Positions 8,565 through 18,726 of a DNA stretch of 64,000 nucleotides are shown in pieces; the first letter of the stretch is position 1; the number at the start of each line of letters is the position of its first letter. Below the pieces are notes generated by a model. That model worked only from the letters and a program-made list of their open reading frames with translations, searched no databases and was not told the DNA's origin. The translations under genes and the position numbers were made by a program. The DNA is from Sporomusa termitida (GTDB lineage Bacteria > Bacillota > Negativicutes > Sporomusales > Sporomusaceae): assembly GCF_007641255.1 (NCBI RefSeq), contig NZ_CP036259.1:4094501-4158500 (forward strand). The letters are read 5' to 3'.

Positions 8565-10411
8565 TACAAACCTCTCCTCTCTAACGCTGCTTCGATCCAT
8601 TTGACACACTGAGCAGGATCGGTACCAGGGCCGAAAAATCCGTCAACCCCCAAAAAGCCGGTCCCTTCATTGGCAATCTTTTCTTCATAAAAAGTATGTT
8701 CTTCTTCTTTTTCGCTAATCCGCCCCCCGGCGATCAAGAGTACTTTGTCCCGCAGTCCCAGTTGTTGCAAGCGGCCCTCAACCCGGGGAAACAGATCCCG
8801 CCCCAGTCCGAGCAGATTAGCAATACCGATGATTTCCGCCTTGGCCTCAGCCGCCACTTCAGCCACCGTTTCCGGCAGGTTCATGCCCCGCATGTAAATG
8901 ACTTCATAGCCGGCCTTTTCAAATTCCTCGCGAATCAGGTTAATGCCCATCACATGGGCATCAGCCCCCACAGTAGCTAATACCATCTTCTGTTTGCGGG
9001 TTGGTTTTTTCTCTTCCGGCACCACGACCGGCTCGCTGGTTATCGCCATGCGGGCAGCATCGACCCCCAGCGGTGTATAGCCAGGGATATAGCGTTTAAT
9101 ACCATCTTTATCGCGATGGGTTTTTACATGACGCTTCAGGTCCCAGCCGCCGGCCCGGGGGCAATCCATAACACCCGCTTTACCGGCCTGGACAATTCGT
9201 TCAATCATTTCGTCTTTCGCATATTGCCGCCAAAAGGTTTCATTGATCTCAGTCGGCGCAAGTGTACGCTGAAGTCCTAAAACAGACTCAAGCACCGCCA
9301 TCGCTTCACTGAGAATTTCTTGCTTGCGCTCTTCAATATAGGGATCGCGGATTTCTATCGCGACAGTGTTCTCAAATACATTATGGGTGGCCCAGATGGC
9401 CTTAGCCATCGAAGCACCTGTCGGAATGCCCACCGACTCAGCCGCCTTCGGCCGGTAGAAATGGGCCCCGCCAAGTTTTGCACTGATCGCCATGCGGGCA
9501 AAATGCGCCGCTTCGGCGATTAAATCACCGGGCGGATTCTGGAAGGTCTCCGGCACGACAATCAGGCTCTTGCTCCACATAGTTTCTTTAAAGGCTTTCA
9601 TTACGGCCAGATCGGCCAGAATATTAAGACCGGCCACATTCATCTGCACGGCGCTGAGCTCAGGCGGCAGCCCGGCTAACACCCCCAGCCCCTCCGCCAG
9701 CAGGCACATGGCTAAGGCCATCCCGTCCGTACCGCCAATGTTATTCAGATGCTTATGGGATTCAATCTGTACGAATATGTTGTTTTCAGCACATATCTCC
9801 AGGGCCTTAAAGCCGTTAACCACCTTCGTTTTATAGTCATGAATGCCCCGGCCGCCAAAATGGACATGGATAACCGGGCCGATATCAGTACCGTCAAAGC
9901 CGGCAATCAACGCATTAATGATCGACAGATGGGGCGTGTCGCCGGTGGCATTGATCCGCATCGGATGAGCAGCCCCGCCGCCCAGTTCCACCAGTTTCCG
10001 TTCGCCGTCAGGGGTAATGCCGCCTTTACCACGGGATTGCTCGATCAGGTCCCGCCCTTTCAGGGGATCAATATGCCGGGTGGCCTCGGAATGGACGAAG
10101 TGAAAAAGGTTAATGCCCAGTTTTTCCGCCATATTGTACATTTCCAGTGATTCCTGATAGGTTTCTCCGGCGGTATTACGCCCTAAAATCGGATTCTGCA
10201 CCGGGATGCCGGTCAGCTCCGCCTGCCGGGCCAGCTCATAAATCCGGTAGCCGCTTCGTTCCACCCCGTTGACCAGCCGGGGATAGGGAGCCGGCAGCCC
10301 CTCAACCGCACCGTCTTTGCCAATTGTCGGCATCGCTACGTCAAAAGTCTCCCGGTAAGCGCAGACGCTGTCATAATCTTCAATAATGATCTGTTTTGTT
10401 CTTTCCTGCAC
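8564..10411 (-). CDS. mgm: 2-Methyleneglutarate mutase, coenzyme B12-dependent
   Basis: 615 residues, close to the Eubacterium barkeri enzyme. Residues ~1-450 form the substrate-binding TIM-barrel type domain; residues ~480-615 form a cobalamin-binding Rossmann domain with the base-off DxHxxG motif as GADAHVMG, then the [10 protein letters not shown] segment. It converts 2-methyleneglutarate to (R)-3-methylitaconate by a radical carbon-skeleton rearrangement. The next genes are the isomerase (mii) and the ATPase reactivase, and hydratase subunits lie just upstream. Methylmalonyl-CoA mutase is excluded: no CoA-domain sequence is seen and the neighbours do not fit. Confidence 0.92.
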   Translation of the reverse strand: MQERTKQIIIEDYDSVCAYRETFDVAMPTIGKDGAVEGLPAPYPRLVNGVERSGYRIYELARQAELTGIPVQNPILGRNTAGETYQESLEMYNMAEKLGINLFHFVHSEATRHIDPLKGRDLIEQSRGKGGITPDGERKLVELGGGAAHPMRINATGDTPHLSIINALIAGFDGTDIGPVIHVHFGGRGIHDYKTKVVNGFKALEICAENNIFVQIESHKHLNNIGGTDGMALAMCLLAEGLGVLAGLPPELSAVQMNVAGLNILADLAVMKAFKETMWSKSLIVVPETFQNPPGDLIAEAAHFARMAISAKLGGAHFYRPKAAESVGIPTGASMAKAIWATHNVFENTVAIEIRDPYIEERKQEILSEAMAVLESVLGLQRTLAPTEINETFWRQYAKDEMIERIVQAGKAGVMDCPRAGGWDLKRHVKTHRDKDGIKRYIPGYTPLGVDAARMAITSEPVVVPEEKKPTRKQKMVLATVGADAHVMGINLIREEFEKAGYEVIYMRGMNLPETVAEVAAEAKAEIIGIANLLGLGRDLFPRVEGRLQQLGLRDKVLLIAGGRISEKEEEHTFYEEKIANEGTGFLGVDGFFGPGTDPAQCVKWIEAALERRGL

Positions 10412-10430
10412 GCTTTATCCCTCCATGGCT

Positions 10431-10928
10431 TTAGTTGTTGCTGATGCCCAGTTCTTGCCTGACCCGGTTGATTAAACCGCCGGCAGCAATGGTTGCCAGC
10501 ACATTGGCCGATAAAGCCTGGGCGGCAATCTCCCGGTCCGCTGTTCTGACAATCCCCTGCACAAGATCGGCCTCAACCAGGTCACCGGTCTGAACATGCC
10601 GGCGCAGCTCCGCCACCAGCACCGGCAAGCCGATATTAATGGCATTGCGCCGGAAAATCCGGGCAAAGGATTCGGCAATAATCAAACTTACCCCGGCCGC
10701 CTGCAGCGCTACCGGCGCCTGTTCCCGGCTGGAGCCGCAGCCGAAATTCCTGCCGGCCACAATAATGTCGCCGGCCTGAACCCGGGCTGCAAAATCAGCC
10801 TGTTTACTGCCGGCCATCGCATACCTGGCCAGTCCGGAAAACTCTTCCGCCATCGCATAGCCTGGCAGGATCTGATCGGTATCCACGTCATCGCCAAACA
10901 CCCAAACCTGCCCCTTAAGCCTGTTCAT
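10431..10928 (-). CDS. dmdB: Dimethylmaleate hydratase small subunit
   Basis: 165 residues, the swivelling domain of the aconitase / isopropylmalate isomerase family. [12 protein letters not shown] and the [14 protein letters not shown] loop, which holds the substrate-contacting serine and arginine, are clear. The ATG at 10928 is preferred over a TTG six bases upstream because GGAAGGCGG is better placed; it overlaps the end of dmdA by 14 bases, so the subunits are translationally coupled. LeuD is the nearest look-alike; the operon supports dimethylmaleate as substrate. Confidence 0.9.
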   Translation of the reverse strand: MNRLKGQVWVFGDDVDTDQILPGYAMAEEFSGLARYAMAGSKQADFAARVQAGDIIVAGRNFGCGSSREQAPVALQAAGVSLIIAESFARIFRRNAINIGLPVLVAELRRHVQTGDLVEADLVQGIVRTADREIAAQALSANVLATIAAGGLINRVRQELGISNN

Positions 10929-12138
10929 AACCAACGCCGCCTTCCAGTACTAATGATCCCGGCCGGGTAATCCGGCCCCGGACAGCCGTGACTGCCGCCG
11001 TAGCGGCCGAGGCTAAATATACCTGGGCGCTGCGATGCCCCATCCGCCCGGGGAAATTACGGTTGGTCGTGGATAAAATAACATCCCGGTCGGTGCCAAG
11101 CCCCTGGTGGGCCCCAAAACAGGGTCCGCAGCCGGGATTGGTGACAACGGCCCCGGCATCACGCAAAATCCTGCACCAACCGGCCGCTTCCATAGCGGCC
11201 AGCACATTTTTCGAGGCCGGGATAACCAGCATGGTAACCGCCGGATGCACCGGCCGGTGCTTAAGCACATTAACTACCTGCTCCATATCGGACAGGCGGC
11301 CGTTGGTACAGCTGCCGACAACGACTTGGGTTACCGCTACCTCTGCCAGTTGGCTGACAGGCCGCACATTCGCCGGCGAATGCGGGCAGGCGGCCACGAT
11401 ATCAATGGTTTCCAGGGCCAGCTTCACTGTTTTTGCCACCGCCGGCGCGGCTGTCGCCTCACCGCCGAAACAGGCAATCATCGCCCCCATCTCAATGCCC
11501 ATATTGCAGATGGTCAGCCGGTCATCCAGGCCAAGAGCGGTAATGCCGGGGCCGGTAAAAACAACAGCCTTGTCGGTCAGTCCGGCCACGCCAAACTCTT
11601 TGATCAGTGACAGCACAATATCCTTGCCGCCCACATAAGCCTGCGGCTGTCCGGTCATATACACCTCAATGACTTCCGGCACCTCAAGGTCAATGGTCCC
11701 GGTCGCCATCGCCGCCGCCAGCTCGGTTGATCCGACCGGGATCGCGACAACCCCGTAACCGCCGGCCGTACAGGTATGGGAATCGGCGCCTACCAGAATG
11801 CTGCCCGGCGGCAGCCGGTGCCGCTCGGCCAGCACCTGATGAATGACACCCTCGCCTTTATCATACAGGGTGATCCCGTACTGGCCGGCAAAGTCCTTCA
11901 TGATCCAGTGCATGGCTTTAGCCTGTACCGTCGCCGCCGGAAAAATATGATCGATCACCATGACAACTTTCCCGGGGTCAAACACCTGGTCAACCCCAAT
12001 CTGTTCAAACTGTTGAATAGCCATCGGCCCGGTAACGTCATGGGCTGCCACCAGATCAACACGGCAGCGGATATCCTGCCCTGCCGCCACTGTCTCCAGG
12101 CCTGCTGCCCTGGCCAGATATTGTTCAATAAAATTCAT
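10915..12138 (-). CDS. dmdA: Dimethylmaleate hydratase large subunit, [4Fe-4S]
   Basis: 407 residues of the aconitase family. The three cluster-binding cysteine regions are visible: VGADSHTCTAGG, VVVGSCTNGR and NPGCGPCFGAHQG. With DmdB it hydrates 2,3-dimethylmaleate to (2R,3S)-2,3-dimethylmalate, using the open iron of a [4Fe-4S] cluster. Length and domain pattern match LeuC-type large subunits, and the assignment as DmdA rests on the operon. It begins 9 bp after the hydroxymethylglutarate dehydratase gene. Confidence 0.9.
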   Translation of the reverse strand: MNFIEQYLARAAGLETVAAGQDIRCRVDLVAAHDVTGPMAIQQFEQIGVDQVFDPGKVVMVIDHIFPAATVQAKAMHWIMKDFAGQYGITLYDKGEGVIHQVLAERHRLPPGSILVGADSHTCTAGGYGVVAIPVGSTELAAAMATGTIDLEVPEVIEVYMTGQPQAYVGGKDIVLSLIKEFGVAGLTDKAVVFTGPGITALGLDDRLTICNMGIEMGAMIACFGGEATAAPAVAKTVKLALETIDIVAACPHSPANVRPVSQLAEVAVTQVVVGSCTNGRLSDMEQVVNVLKHRPVHPAVTMLVIPASKNVLAAMEAAGWCRILRDAGAVVTNPGCGPCFGAHQGLGTDRDVILSTTNRNFPGRMGHRSAQVYLASAATAAVTAVRGRITRPGSLVLEGGVGYEQA

Positions 12139-12147
12139 GACGCCCCC

Positions 12148-13566
12148 CTAATCAACAATCTCGATACCCAGTTTATTAGCCACCCGGTACGCTTCGGCCT
12201 GATCTGAGGCCTGCCTGAGCACCAGCCGGCCGCCGCCCCGGTTAAGGGACGATACCAGGGAGTTTTTTTCCGTGGCCAATACCGTGATCTGCTGCAGCTG
12301 GGGCTCCTGGACCTGCAGGATCTCAACCTCAATCCCCTCGCCGGCCACCTTGCTCATCACTTCCCGGTATAACTGGCTGTTGTCGGTACCGGCCCCGTAT
12401 ACAGCCGCCATCAATATTCCGGGAACATTAATCCCCCGGCGGGCAAACAGTTCCGGATACAACTCGATTTTGACCTTAGTAATCTTCCCTTTGGCCAGAT
12501 AATGGGCAATCCGGGCGGCATTCGTCGGCGATCCCACCGCCTGGCTGCTGCCGCCGACAACCGCCTCGCCAAAAGGCTTGACAATCGCATTGGCTTTGCG
12601 GGCCATAGCCCGCGCCTCAGCCAGGGCTTGCTTGACCGTCTCTTCAATCCGCTCTTTCTCCAGCGCCTGCATATCATCGCCAATATAGGTTTCCACCGCC
12701 GCGTTGGTCTTAAAAAAGGGCTCCATATACTGAATGACAACAGGCACCACCTGCTTTGCCGACACCGGATGCACGGCGGCCGCCATCGCCACCATGACAT
12801 CCACCGGCACCGTCACCGGAATCGAGGTGTGCAGGGCCAGCTGCGCGGCCAGCTTGCCGATCATAACGCCACCGCCGATATGGGTGGCGCACAGCCCGGC
12901 CACCATAACCCGCGGTGTGCAGGGGTTGGCAATTGTCGGTGATATCGCCAGCACAATCGCCTTGGCCATAGCGGCCGGGCTGCCGCCGGCCAGTTCGACA
13001 AAGGCGGCGGCCGACGCCGCCGCCCCGGCGCCGAAGCCTTCCATATTGCAGCCGGTGGAGGTCTTGCCCACCCGGAAGATTGTACCGATTTTCAGCATGA
13101 CCGCGGCAACCCGGGCCACGGCTTCCTTATCCTCCAGTTCTTCCAGCAGCGCTCTGACAAACCCCGCATAGGTGCAGGAATCACCGGTACCGGCGCAGGG
13201 CTGCAGTCCGACTGAGTGATTGCCCACCTGGGCCCCCAGGGTATAGGTCAGCACTTTATTTAGAAACTCATCGGCCACAAGCTGGGGGGCGCCGGCCTGC
13301 GCCACTTCCCGGCCGGTGGTCCCCATTAAAAAGCTTGCGCCGGTTGTCGTCCCGATTTCCACAGCATACAGATTATGCGCAAAGCTGGCCAGCACGGCTG
13401 AATACACCTCTGACCGGGTCATGCTGCTTGTTGTCATTGCTTCCGCGATAATGACCTCACTGACCGGCACCTGCGCCTGCCCGGCTATATCAATACAGTC
13501 GCCGATTGTCAGTTCACCGGCTGCCAGACCTTTTGCCGCCATAATTTGATTGATTTTTTCCATCAT
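12148..13566 (-). CDS. hmd: 2-(Hydroxymethyl)glutarate dehydratase, [4Fe-4S] serine-dehydratase family
   Basis: 472 residues. The core is the L-serine dehydratase alpha fold with its cysteines in place: QPCAGTGDSCTY, KTSTGCNMEGFGAGAAAS and ANPCTPRVMVAGLCATHIGG. A C-terminal extension of ~90 residues (EVEILQVQEPQLQQITVLAT onward) resembles an ACT/beta-subunit-like regulatory fold. It dehydrates 2-(hydroxymethyl)glutarate to 2-methyleneglutarate. It follows hgd by 12 bp. A close paralogue lies at 40.6-42.0 kb. Confidence 0.9.
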   Translation of the reverse strand: MMEKINQIMAAKGLAAGELTIGDCIDIAGQAQVPVSEVIIAEAMTTSSMTRSEVYSAVLASFAHNLYAVEIGTTTGASFLMGTTGREVAQAGAPQLVADEFLNKVLTYTLGAQVGNHSVGLQPCAGTGDSCTYAGFVRALLEELEDKEAVARVAAVMLKIGTIFRVGKTSTGCNMEGFGAGAAASAAAFVELAGGSPAAMAKAIVLAISPTIANPCTPRVMVAGLCATHIGGGVMIGKLAAQLALHTSIPVTVPVDVMVAMAAAVHPVSAKQVVPVVIQYMEPFFKTNAAVETYIGDDMQALEKERIEETVKQALAEARAMARKANAIVKPFGEAVVGGSSQAVGSPTNAARIAHYLAKGKITKVKIELYPELFARRGINVPGILMAAVYGAGTDNSQLYREVMSKVAGEGIEVEILQVQEPQLQQITVLATEKNSLVSSLNRGGGRLVLRQASDQAEAYRVANKLGIEIVD

Positions 13567-13578
13567 CGACCACCGACC

Positions 13579-14469
13579 TTATCCCCGTACTTGAATGCCT
13601 GCCATTTCTTCCCAGACCTTGATTACCGCCGAAATATCCTCCCGGCCTAAGCCTTTGGCCCTGGCCATGGCAAACACCTGCTGGGTCAACGCCCCTACAG
13701 GCAGGGGTATTTCCAGGCTTCTGGCTGTTTCCATTGCCAGCTCCAGATCCTTATATTCCAGATCAATGGCAAAACCGGCGGCAAAATTATTGTTCAGAAT
13801 AAACTTTTCCGCTTTGGCCTCCAAAGCATAGCTGCGGCCGGAGCTGGCCTGAATAATCTCCAGCATCACCCGGGGATCAAGCCCGGACCTGGCCCCCAGT
13901 ACCAGGGCCTCCGCCACAGCCGCCATGTTGATGCCAAGCAGCAGGTTATTTACCACTTTCATTGCATCCCCTGCCCCGCTGGCGCCAACATGATAGATTT
14001 TTTTCCCCAGCCTTTGCAGCAGCGGCAGCACCCCTTGCACCGCCGCCGCTTCGCCGCCCACCATAATGGTCAGGGTTGCGGCCGCTGCGCCGGCAACCCC
14101 GCCGCTGACCGGTGCGTCAATATAGGCTATCCCCCGGGCCTGGGCCAGGGCCGCCATCTTTTTCGTGCTGCCGGCGGCAACACTGCTCATATCAATGATG
14201 GTCTGCCCGGCTGTGCCACCGGCCAGCAGGCCCTGCTCACCGGTCAGGGTACTCTCCACAACAGCGGCATTGGGCAGCATCATAATGATCACTGATGCCG
14301 CCGCTGCCAGCGCCCGGGGTGACGGGCACGCCGTTGCCCCCTGGGCTGCCAGTTCAGCCATGGCCGCCGCATTGACATCATAAATGTACAATTGAACTTC
14401 CGCCGACTTCAATAAATTTTGCGCCATCGGTTTGCCCATGGCCCCAATGCCGATAAAACCAATGTTCAT
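13579..14469 (-). CDS. hgd: 2-(Hydroxymethyl)glutarate dehydrogenase
   Basis: 296 residues, beta-hydroxyacid dehydrogenase family. NAD(P)-binding GIGAMG at residues 7-12, substrate motif DAPVSGGVAGA (~118), catalytic lysine in GDAMKVVNNLLLG (~170) and a C-terminal helical domain. It reduces 2-formylglutarate, the enamidase product, to 2-(hydroxymethyl)glutarate. Tartronate semialdehyde reductase or 3-hydroxyisobutyrate dehydrogenase would look similar; the position between enamidase and hydroxymethylglutarate dehydratase genes settles the call. Confidence 0.92.
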   Translation of the reverse strand: MNIGFIGIGAMGKPMAQNLLKSAEVQLYIYDVNAAAMAELAAQGATACPSPRALAAAASVIIMMLPNAAVVESTLTGEQGLLAGGTAGQTIIDMSSVAAGSTKKMAALAQARGIAYIDAPVSGGVAGAAAATLTIMVGGEAAAVQGVLPLLQRLGKKIYHVGASGAGDAMKVVNNLLLGINMAAVAEALVLGARSGLDPRVMLEIIQASSGRSYALEAKAEKFILNNNFAAGFAIDLEYKDLELAMETARSLEIPLPVGALTQQVFAMARAKGLGREDISAVIKVWEEMAGIQVRG

Positions 14470-14491
14470 GCTTCCACTCCCCCCGGGCCGG

Positions 14492-15076
14492 TTAGCGCAG
14501 GCCGTCTTCCCCTTTTATTTCCTGGACTTGCAAACCACCAATCCGCGGATGCGGCCGCCCCCCGGAGGTCACGGCCACGGCAACCACAATTTCATCGGCC
14601 GCCGGCGCATCGTGGAGCCTTATCTCCATGGCATCATAGTGGGTTCTGACAAAGGCGGCATCCTTATAGTGCAGGGGTACGTCCAGCGGCGTTCCCGGCC
14701 CGCCCAGCTTTTTGGCGGACGGAATGATGGCTTTGCCGCCGCCGACCGCTGCCCGCATCGGTTTGCCCAGCTTGGGATGAAGAATAGCGGCGCCATGCTC
14801 CAATTCACCGCTCAGGCCGATAATCGCCCCCTTGCCGTAACTCTCGGCCTGTTCGGCGGTAATGCCCATGGCCGCCACGGCCTTCTGGGCGAGCTCCCCG
14901 CCCAGATATTCGCCAATGTCGCTGAGCAGGCTCAGGTCGTCCACATATTCACCGGCAAACGGGTTCTTGATAACGGCTGCGGCCGTGCATTTTTTAAAAG
15001 GCTTATCAACCGCTTTCCTGCCATCCCGCAGGACCTCTTCCACAACAGTTACAATCTTGCGAATCGTCAACTCCAT
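14492..15076 (-). CDS. Amino acid synthesis (AA_synth/DUF1185) family protein of unknown function
   Basis: 194 residues from the ATG at 15076 (AGGAGGGGAAG upstream; a start 27 bases earlier lacks a site). The sequence RKIVTVVEEVLRDG at the N-terminus and the AVGGGKAIIPSAKKLGGPG segment are typical of the AA_synth family. No catalytic chemistry is known to me for it. It is embedded between the UPF0280 gene and hgd in an otherwise fully assigned pathway, so it probably helps a nicotinate-derived intermediate along, for example 2-formylglutarate or an earlier ring-opening product. That is inference. Confidence 0.8.
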   Translation of the reverse strand: MELTIRKIVTVVEEVLRDGRKAVDKPFKKCTAAAVIKNPFAGEYVDDLSLLSDIGEYLGGELAQKAVAAMGITAEQAESYGKGAIIGLSGELEHGAAILHPKLGKPMRAAVGGGKAIIPSAKKLGGPGTPLDVPLHYKDAAFVRTHYDAMEIRLHDAPAADEIVVAVAVTSGGRPHPRIGGLQVQEIKGEDGLR

Positions 15077-15165
15077 ACTTCTTCCCCTCCTGATTTTTGC
15101 CACTTCTTAGACACACACGAAACTTATAAAATTTATGGGACCAAAAATCTCTTGGTCTGTTTCAG

Positions 15166-15999
15166 CTAGAGAGCAATGATAAACCCCTCCGGAATCATGA
15201 CCAGCTGTTGTTGAACAAACACCGCGGCGCCGGCGATAACTCCCTGGTTGTATAATTCAGACGCCCGGCTCCAGCCGTTCATGAGCGCCGCTTCCACTAC
15301 TGCCGGCGGCAGCAAGCCCACTTCGGTGACAACCTGGTGGCCCCATATATCGGTATTGGGGTCCAGTTGCTCAGCCCGGGCCAGTTTAACCGCGGGGTGG
15401 CCGACATAGGTGGCGTTGCCCAGACTGGTGGCGCAGGCATCAGCAACGGCAGCCGTGCCGGCCGCCACAACGGCGGCGGTAGCAATGCCTTTGGTAAAGC
15501 TGCGTCCGCCCAGGCCGCTTGTCGCCACCCCGCCAATCCCCCGGCTGTCATCCAGCACCAGCTTATGGGTAGGCTGCCGGCCAATGGCCGGCGCTATCCC
15601 AACCGCAGTTTTCTGCCCGGTTGCCAGCCGGACGGCGATATCGCCGCCGTTATTGACAATCGCTTTGGTAGCCCCCCGCGCCAGCAGCCAGTCGGCGGTC
15701 AGATCGGCGATGGTTCCGGCCACGGCCGCCATAGGCGTCAGGGTTATATCATCTGCCCGCTGTACCGCTGCCAGCATACGCTTTAACACCTCCGGCCAGT
15801 CATCGCCGCTCTTGATCGCCAGCTGCGGGCTGGCTGCCGGCTTCTGATAAGCAGCCAGCTCGTATAGTACCGCCCTGGCATAATGGGCGGCCTGTTGCGC
15901 CTGCCCGGTCAGGGGACTGCTGCCGGCCAGCGCTCTGATTGTCATTTGTATGGGACCAAAGTCCAGGCTGACCTTGCCCGGAGCCATCACCGTAATCAT
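15166..15999 (-). CDS. UPF0280 family protein (ApbE-like fold), unknown role in the pathway
   Basis: 277 residues. Family features include MAPGKVSLDFGPIQMTIRA at the N-terminus, AAVAGTIADLTADWLLARGA, INNGGDIAVRL-like VNNGGDIAVRL, and GIGGVATSGLGGRSFTKG, which resembles FAD-site sequences of ApbE flavin transferases. The gene is 2 bp after hnr, so it is co-translated with it. Members of this family often sit with hydroxynicotinate reductase-like genes, so a function tied to Hnr, perhaps cofactor loading, is possible but unproved. Confidence 0.8.
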   Translation of the reverse strand: MITVMAPGKVSLDFGPIQMTIRALAGSSPLTGQAQQAAHYARAVLYELAAYQKPAASPQLAIKSGDDWPEVLKRMLAAVQRADDITLTPMAAVAGTIADLTADWLLARGATKAIVNNGGDIAVRLATGQKTAVGIAPAIGRQPTHKLVLDDSRGIGGVATSGLGGRSFTKGIATAAVVAAGTAAVADACATSLGNATYVGHPAVKLARAEQLDPNTDIWGHQVVTEVGLLPPAVVEAALMNGWSRASELYNQGVIAGAAVFVQQQLVMIPEGFIIAL

Positions 16000-16001
16000 A
16001 A

Positions 16002-17504
16002 TTAAACTTCCTTTTTTATTAAAGCTAGCGGTTTAACAGCGGCAGTATGGCCGCCGATTCTCTCAAAGGTGGCCCGCGTCATCGTATATTCAACCGGGGC
16101 TACCGTGGCCGGGGTGGCCACCCAGCTAAAGGCCTGGGGCACCACTTTTTCCACATCAACCATAAAATTAATCCCACCGCCGGGCAGAATATAGGTCGGA
16201 GCCCCGCCAATTGTCAGTTTTACTTCACCCTGGTGCACGGCCTGGGAAAGCTTAAGCGGGTAGGTCGTCACCCCGGCCCGGGCACTGCCGCCGGTCCCGC
16301 CCACATAGACAGCCGATACCCGGGCGTCCTCGCAGTTGGCGGCAATCAGGTCAACTACAGCCTGAATCTCAGCCGTCAGGGGAATTTCCCGGACCGTACC
16401 GTCAGCCTGAACCGCCAGCAGCCCGGCCTGCTGCCCGGTTGTCTCGGTAACCAGAATCCTGAGGCCGGGCTTAGCCAGTGCCATATCGACCGCCTGTACG
16501 GCCTGCAGGGGGCCGGCGATACCGGTGCCGCCCCAGCCATGGCCCTGCTCACCGAAATAACGGCCGCGCGTACTTTTCCGTCCGTTCGGAACAACACCGC
16601 TGTAGGTCATGCCGACCTCTTCCCCGGCCCGGTGCTCGGATAGCAGGCCAATGACATGATGATCAAGGATAATCGCTTCATCAACAACCTTGCTTACCTG
16701 GGCGGCAAACATACCAATAGTTGCACTGCCGCAGCCAACGCGCATTTTCTTTTCCGCCACGCCGTCAATGACCGGCGGCTGGCCCACCGCCAGTTCAAGC
16801 TTACTGCCTTTCTCCACCTGCAATACGATCCGCTCACCGTTGGCCAGACCGACAATCGTCCGGGCGGCCATAAACCCGTGTTTGCCGCTCAGGATATTGG
16901 CACCGCCGATTGATAACATCTTGGCACCGTATTCTTCGGTATCAACCATGCCGATTGCGGCCCCATCCCTGAATACCCGTGCCCCTTCCGCCCCAATATG
17001 GGCATTGGCGTCAATTTTGACTTTAATGCCGCTATAGCTGAGCGGCGCCTCGGTAACTACCGTTACTACCTCAATATCCCCCACACTGGCGGCCACGATA
17101 TGAGGTGCCGGCTTACAGCAGGGATATTCAGTACCTGCGCCTACGGCTGTAATCAGAGGATGGTCCGGTATTTCCGGGTGCAATGCGCCGCCGGACTTAC
17201 TTGCCGTCACTAACGGCCGGTTGCGTTCAAGGGTGCCGCTGACATTGGTGTACCGGCGGCAGGCGCCTTCAAAGCCGGGCTGGATTGCACACTGCACCGG
17301 GCAGGCGCGGCATATTGCTGCCCCGGTGGGAACAGTGCCATCCCGGCTTACTGCTCCGCAGGGACAGACGCGCATACAGACGCCGCAGCCGGTACAGTTT
17401 GGACCCAGCCGGGCTATTTTGTCGGTTAAAGCCACTGCACCGGTGGGACAGTTTTTTATACATAACCCGCAGCCTTTACACAGACTTTCCTCTATTACAA
17501 TCAT
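16002..17504 (-). CDS. hnr: 6-Hydroxynicotinate reductase
   Basis: 500 residues. An N-terminal 2[4Fe-4S] ferredoxin domain has CKGCGLCIKNCPTGAV (residues ~8-23) and CTGCGVCMRVCPCGAV (~37-52), followed by a third cysteine cluster CRACPVQC. The long C-terminal part carries VGCGSATIGMFA and VYVGGTGGSARAGVTTYP, diagnostic of the family. In Eubacterium barkeri the enzyme reduces 6-hydroxynicotinate to 1,4,5,6-tetrahydro-6-oxonicotinate with reduced ferredoxin. A decayed second copy of its 3' part is found at 42.0-42.25 kb. Confidence 0.92.
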   Translation of the reverse strand: MIVIEESLCKGCGLCIKNCPTGAVALTDKIARLGPNCTGCGVCMRVCPCGAVSRDGTVPTGAAICRACPVQCAIQPGFEGACRRYTNVSGTLERNRPLVTASKSGGALHPEIPDHPLITAVGAGTEYPCCKPAPHIVAASVGDIEVVTVVTEAPLSYSGIKVKIDANAHIGAEGARVFRDGAAIGMVDTEEYGAKMLSIGGANILSGKHGFMAARTIVGLANGERIVLQVEKGSKLELAVGQPPVIDGVAEKKMRVGCGSATIGMFAAQVSKVVDEAIILDHHVIGLLSEHRAGEEVGMTYSGVVPNGRKSTRGRYFGEQGHGWGGTGIAGPLQAVQAVDMALAKPGLRILVTETTGQQAGLLAVQADGTVREIPLTAEIQAVVDLIAANCEDARVSAVYVGGTGGSARAGVTTYPLKLSQAVHQGEVKLTIGGAPTYILPGGGINFMVDVEKVVPQAFSWVATPATVAPVEYTMTRATFERIGGHTAAVKPLALIKKEV

Positions 17505-17517
17505 ATGCCTTCCTCCC

Positions 17518-18696
17518 TTAGACCTGTTTCACGCTTACCTTACCGACTGCCGGCGGAGTATTGCGGCTTTTATTCACTTTAATTTCGCCGTCAATCAGGA
17601 CCAGCGCCACTCCTGGTAAATCTCCGGCCTGAATAGCTTCCAGGGCATTTTGGCCGACCGAGCCCATGGGTGCGTCAATAATGGCCAAATCGGCCTCTTT
17701 GCCGGGAGCAATCATCCCGGTATTGAGTCCGTATACCCGGGCCGTATTGCCGGTAGCCATGGCAATTGCCGCTGCGGCCGGAATATCCGACATACTGGCA
17801 ATCTGCACAATCGTGCGCAGAATACCGAGCGGAATAACCCCGGTGCCGGAGGGGGCGTCATTGCCACAGATAATCCGGTGCAGTTGTCCCAAACGCTCCA
17901 GTTTCCGCACCGTCTGATCGGCTATTTTAGGGTTGCCGCACTGGACAATCTCCAGGGCCAGATCGCTGTCGGTAATCAGTTTATCGACTTCGGCCGGCGA
18001 AATGGCCGTCGGCCCGCCATTGATATGGGAAACAACATCAGGCTGCACTGCCAGGACATCTGCCGCCGTTACGGTGGAGCTGCCGGGGATGGAGGTGCCG
18101 CCGGTATGCATCATCACCTTCATCCCGTGGGCCTTGGCCCACCGGACCATCGGGGCCGCCTCGGCCGGTTTTTTGATTGATCCCAGCCCGACCTCGCCCA
18201 CAAGCCATACACCGTTGGCTGCCAGTTCAGCAAAATCAGCCTCGGTCAGCCCCTGTTCCAGAATGACCGCCCCGCCATGAACCTTAACGCCGCCTGGCCG
18301 GAGCTTCTGAAAGGAGCGCTGCGCCAGTACCGCCAGGGCTTTCACCCCGGCCGGATCGGTCGGGCGGCCGGGGGTATGGCACTCACCGGCCGAGATCATG
18401 GTCGTCACGGCACCATGTACAGAGCTATCTATAAAATCAGCCATTTTCTGCCGGGGGGTATAGTCGCCAATGACCGGGTGAACATGGGAGTCAATCAACC
18501 CCGGCACCACTGTCATCCCGCCGGCATCAATGAGTTTGTAGGCAACAGAATGCAGGGCAAGATCATCAATCAGCTGTTTGTCACCCACAGCCTCAATCTT
18601 GCCGGCATGAATAATAATGGTATCAGCAGATAAAACCGGCTCGGAAATATTGCCAGAGACTATCATTCCAATATTAGTTATTGCTGTATAGGTCAT
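17518..18696 (-). CDS. ena: Enamidase (amidohydrolase family)
   Basis: 392 residues from the ATG at 18696, 8 bases after AGGAGG; a GTG nine bases upstream is too close to that site. Amidohydrolase metal motifs: GLIDSHVHP (~residue 63), the lysine region VHGGAVILEQG, KVMMHTGGTS, DVVSHINGG and the aspartate in ICGNDAPSG. Enamidase opens tetrahydro-6-oxonicotinate to 2-formylglutarate and ammonia at a binuclear metal site. It precedes hnr in the operon. Confidence 0.92.
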   Translation of the reverse strand: MTYTAITNIGMIVSGNISEPVLSADTIIIHAGKIEAVGDKQLIDDLALHSVAYKLIDAGGMTVVPGLIDSHVHPVIGDYTPRQKMADFIDSSVHGAVTTMISAGECHTPGRPTDPAGVKALAVLAQRSFQKLRPGGVKVHGGAVILEQGLTEADFAELAANGVWLVGEVGLGSIKKPAEAAPMVRWAKAHGMKVMMHTGGTSIPGSSTVTAADVLAVQPDVVSHINGGPTAISPAEVDKLITDSDLALEIVQCGNPKIADQTVRKLERLGQLHRIICGNDAPSGTGVIPLGILRTIVQIASMSDIPAAAAIAMATGNTARVYGLNTGMIAPGKEADLAIIDAPMGSVGQNALEAIQAGDLPGVALVLIDGEIKVNKSRNTPPAVGKVSVKQV

Positions 18697-18726
18697 GTCA
18701 GCCACCTCCTGCGATTTTAAAGAACA

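Noticed and set aside
12148-13566. Plain L-serine dehydratase
   Set aside because: The fold is the same, but the gene lies between hgd and the dmd/mgm genes, where the pathway needs hydroxymethylglutarate dehydratase.
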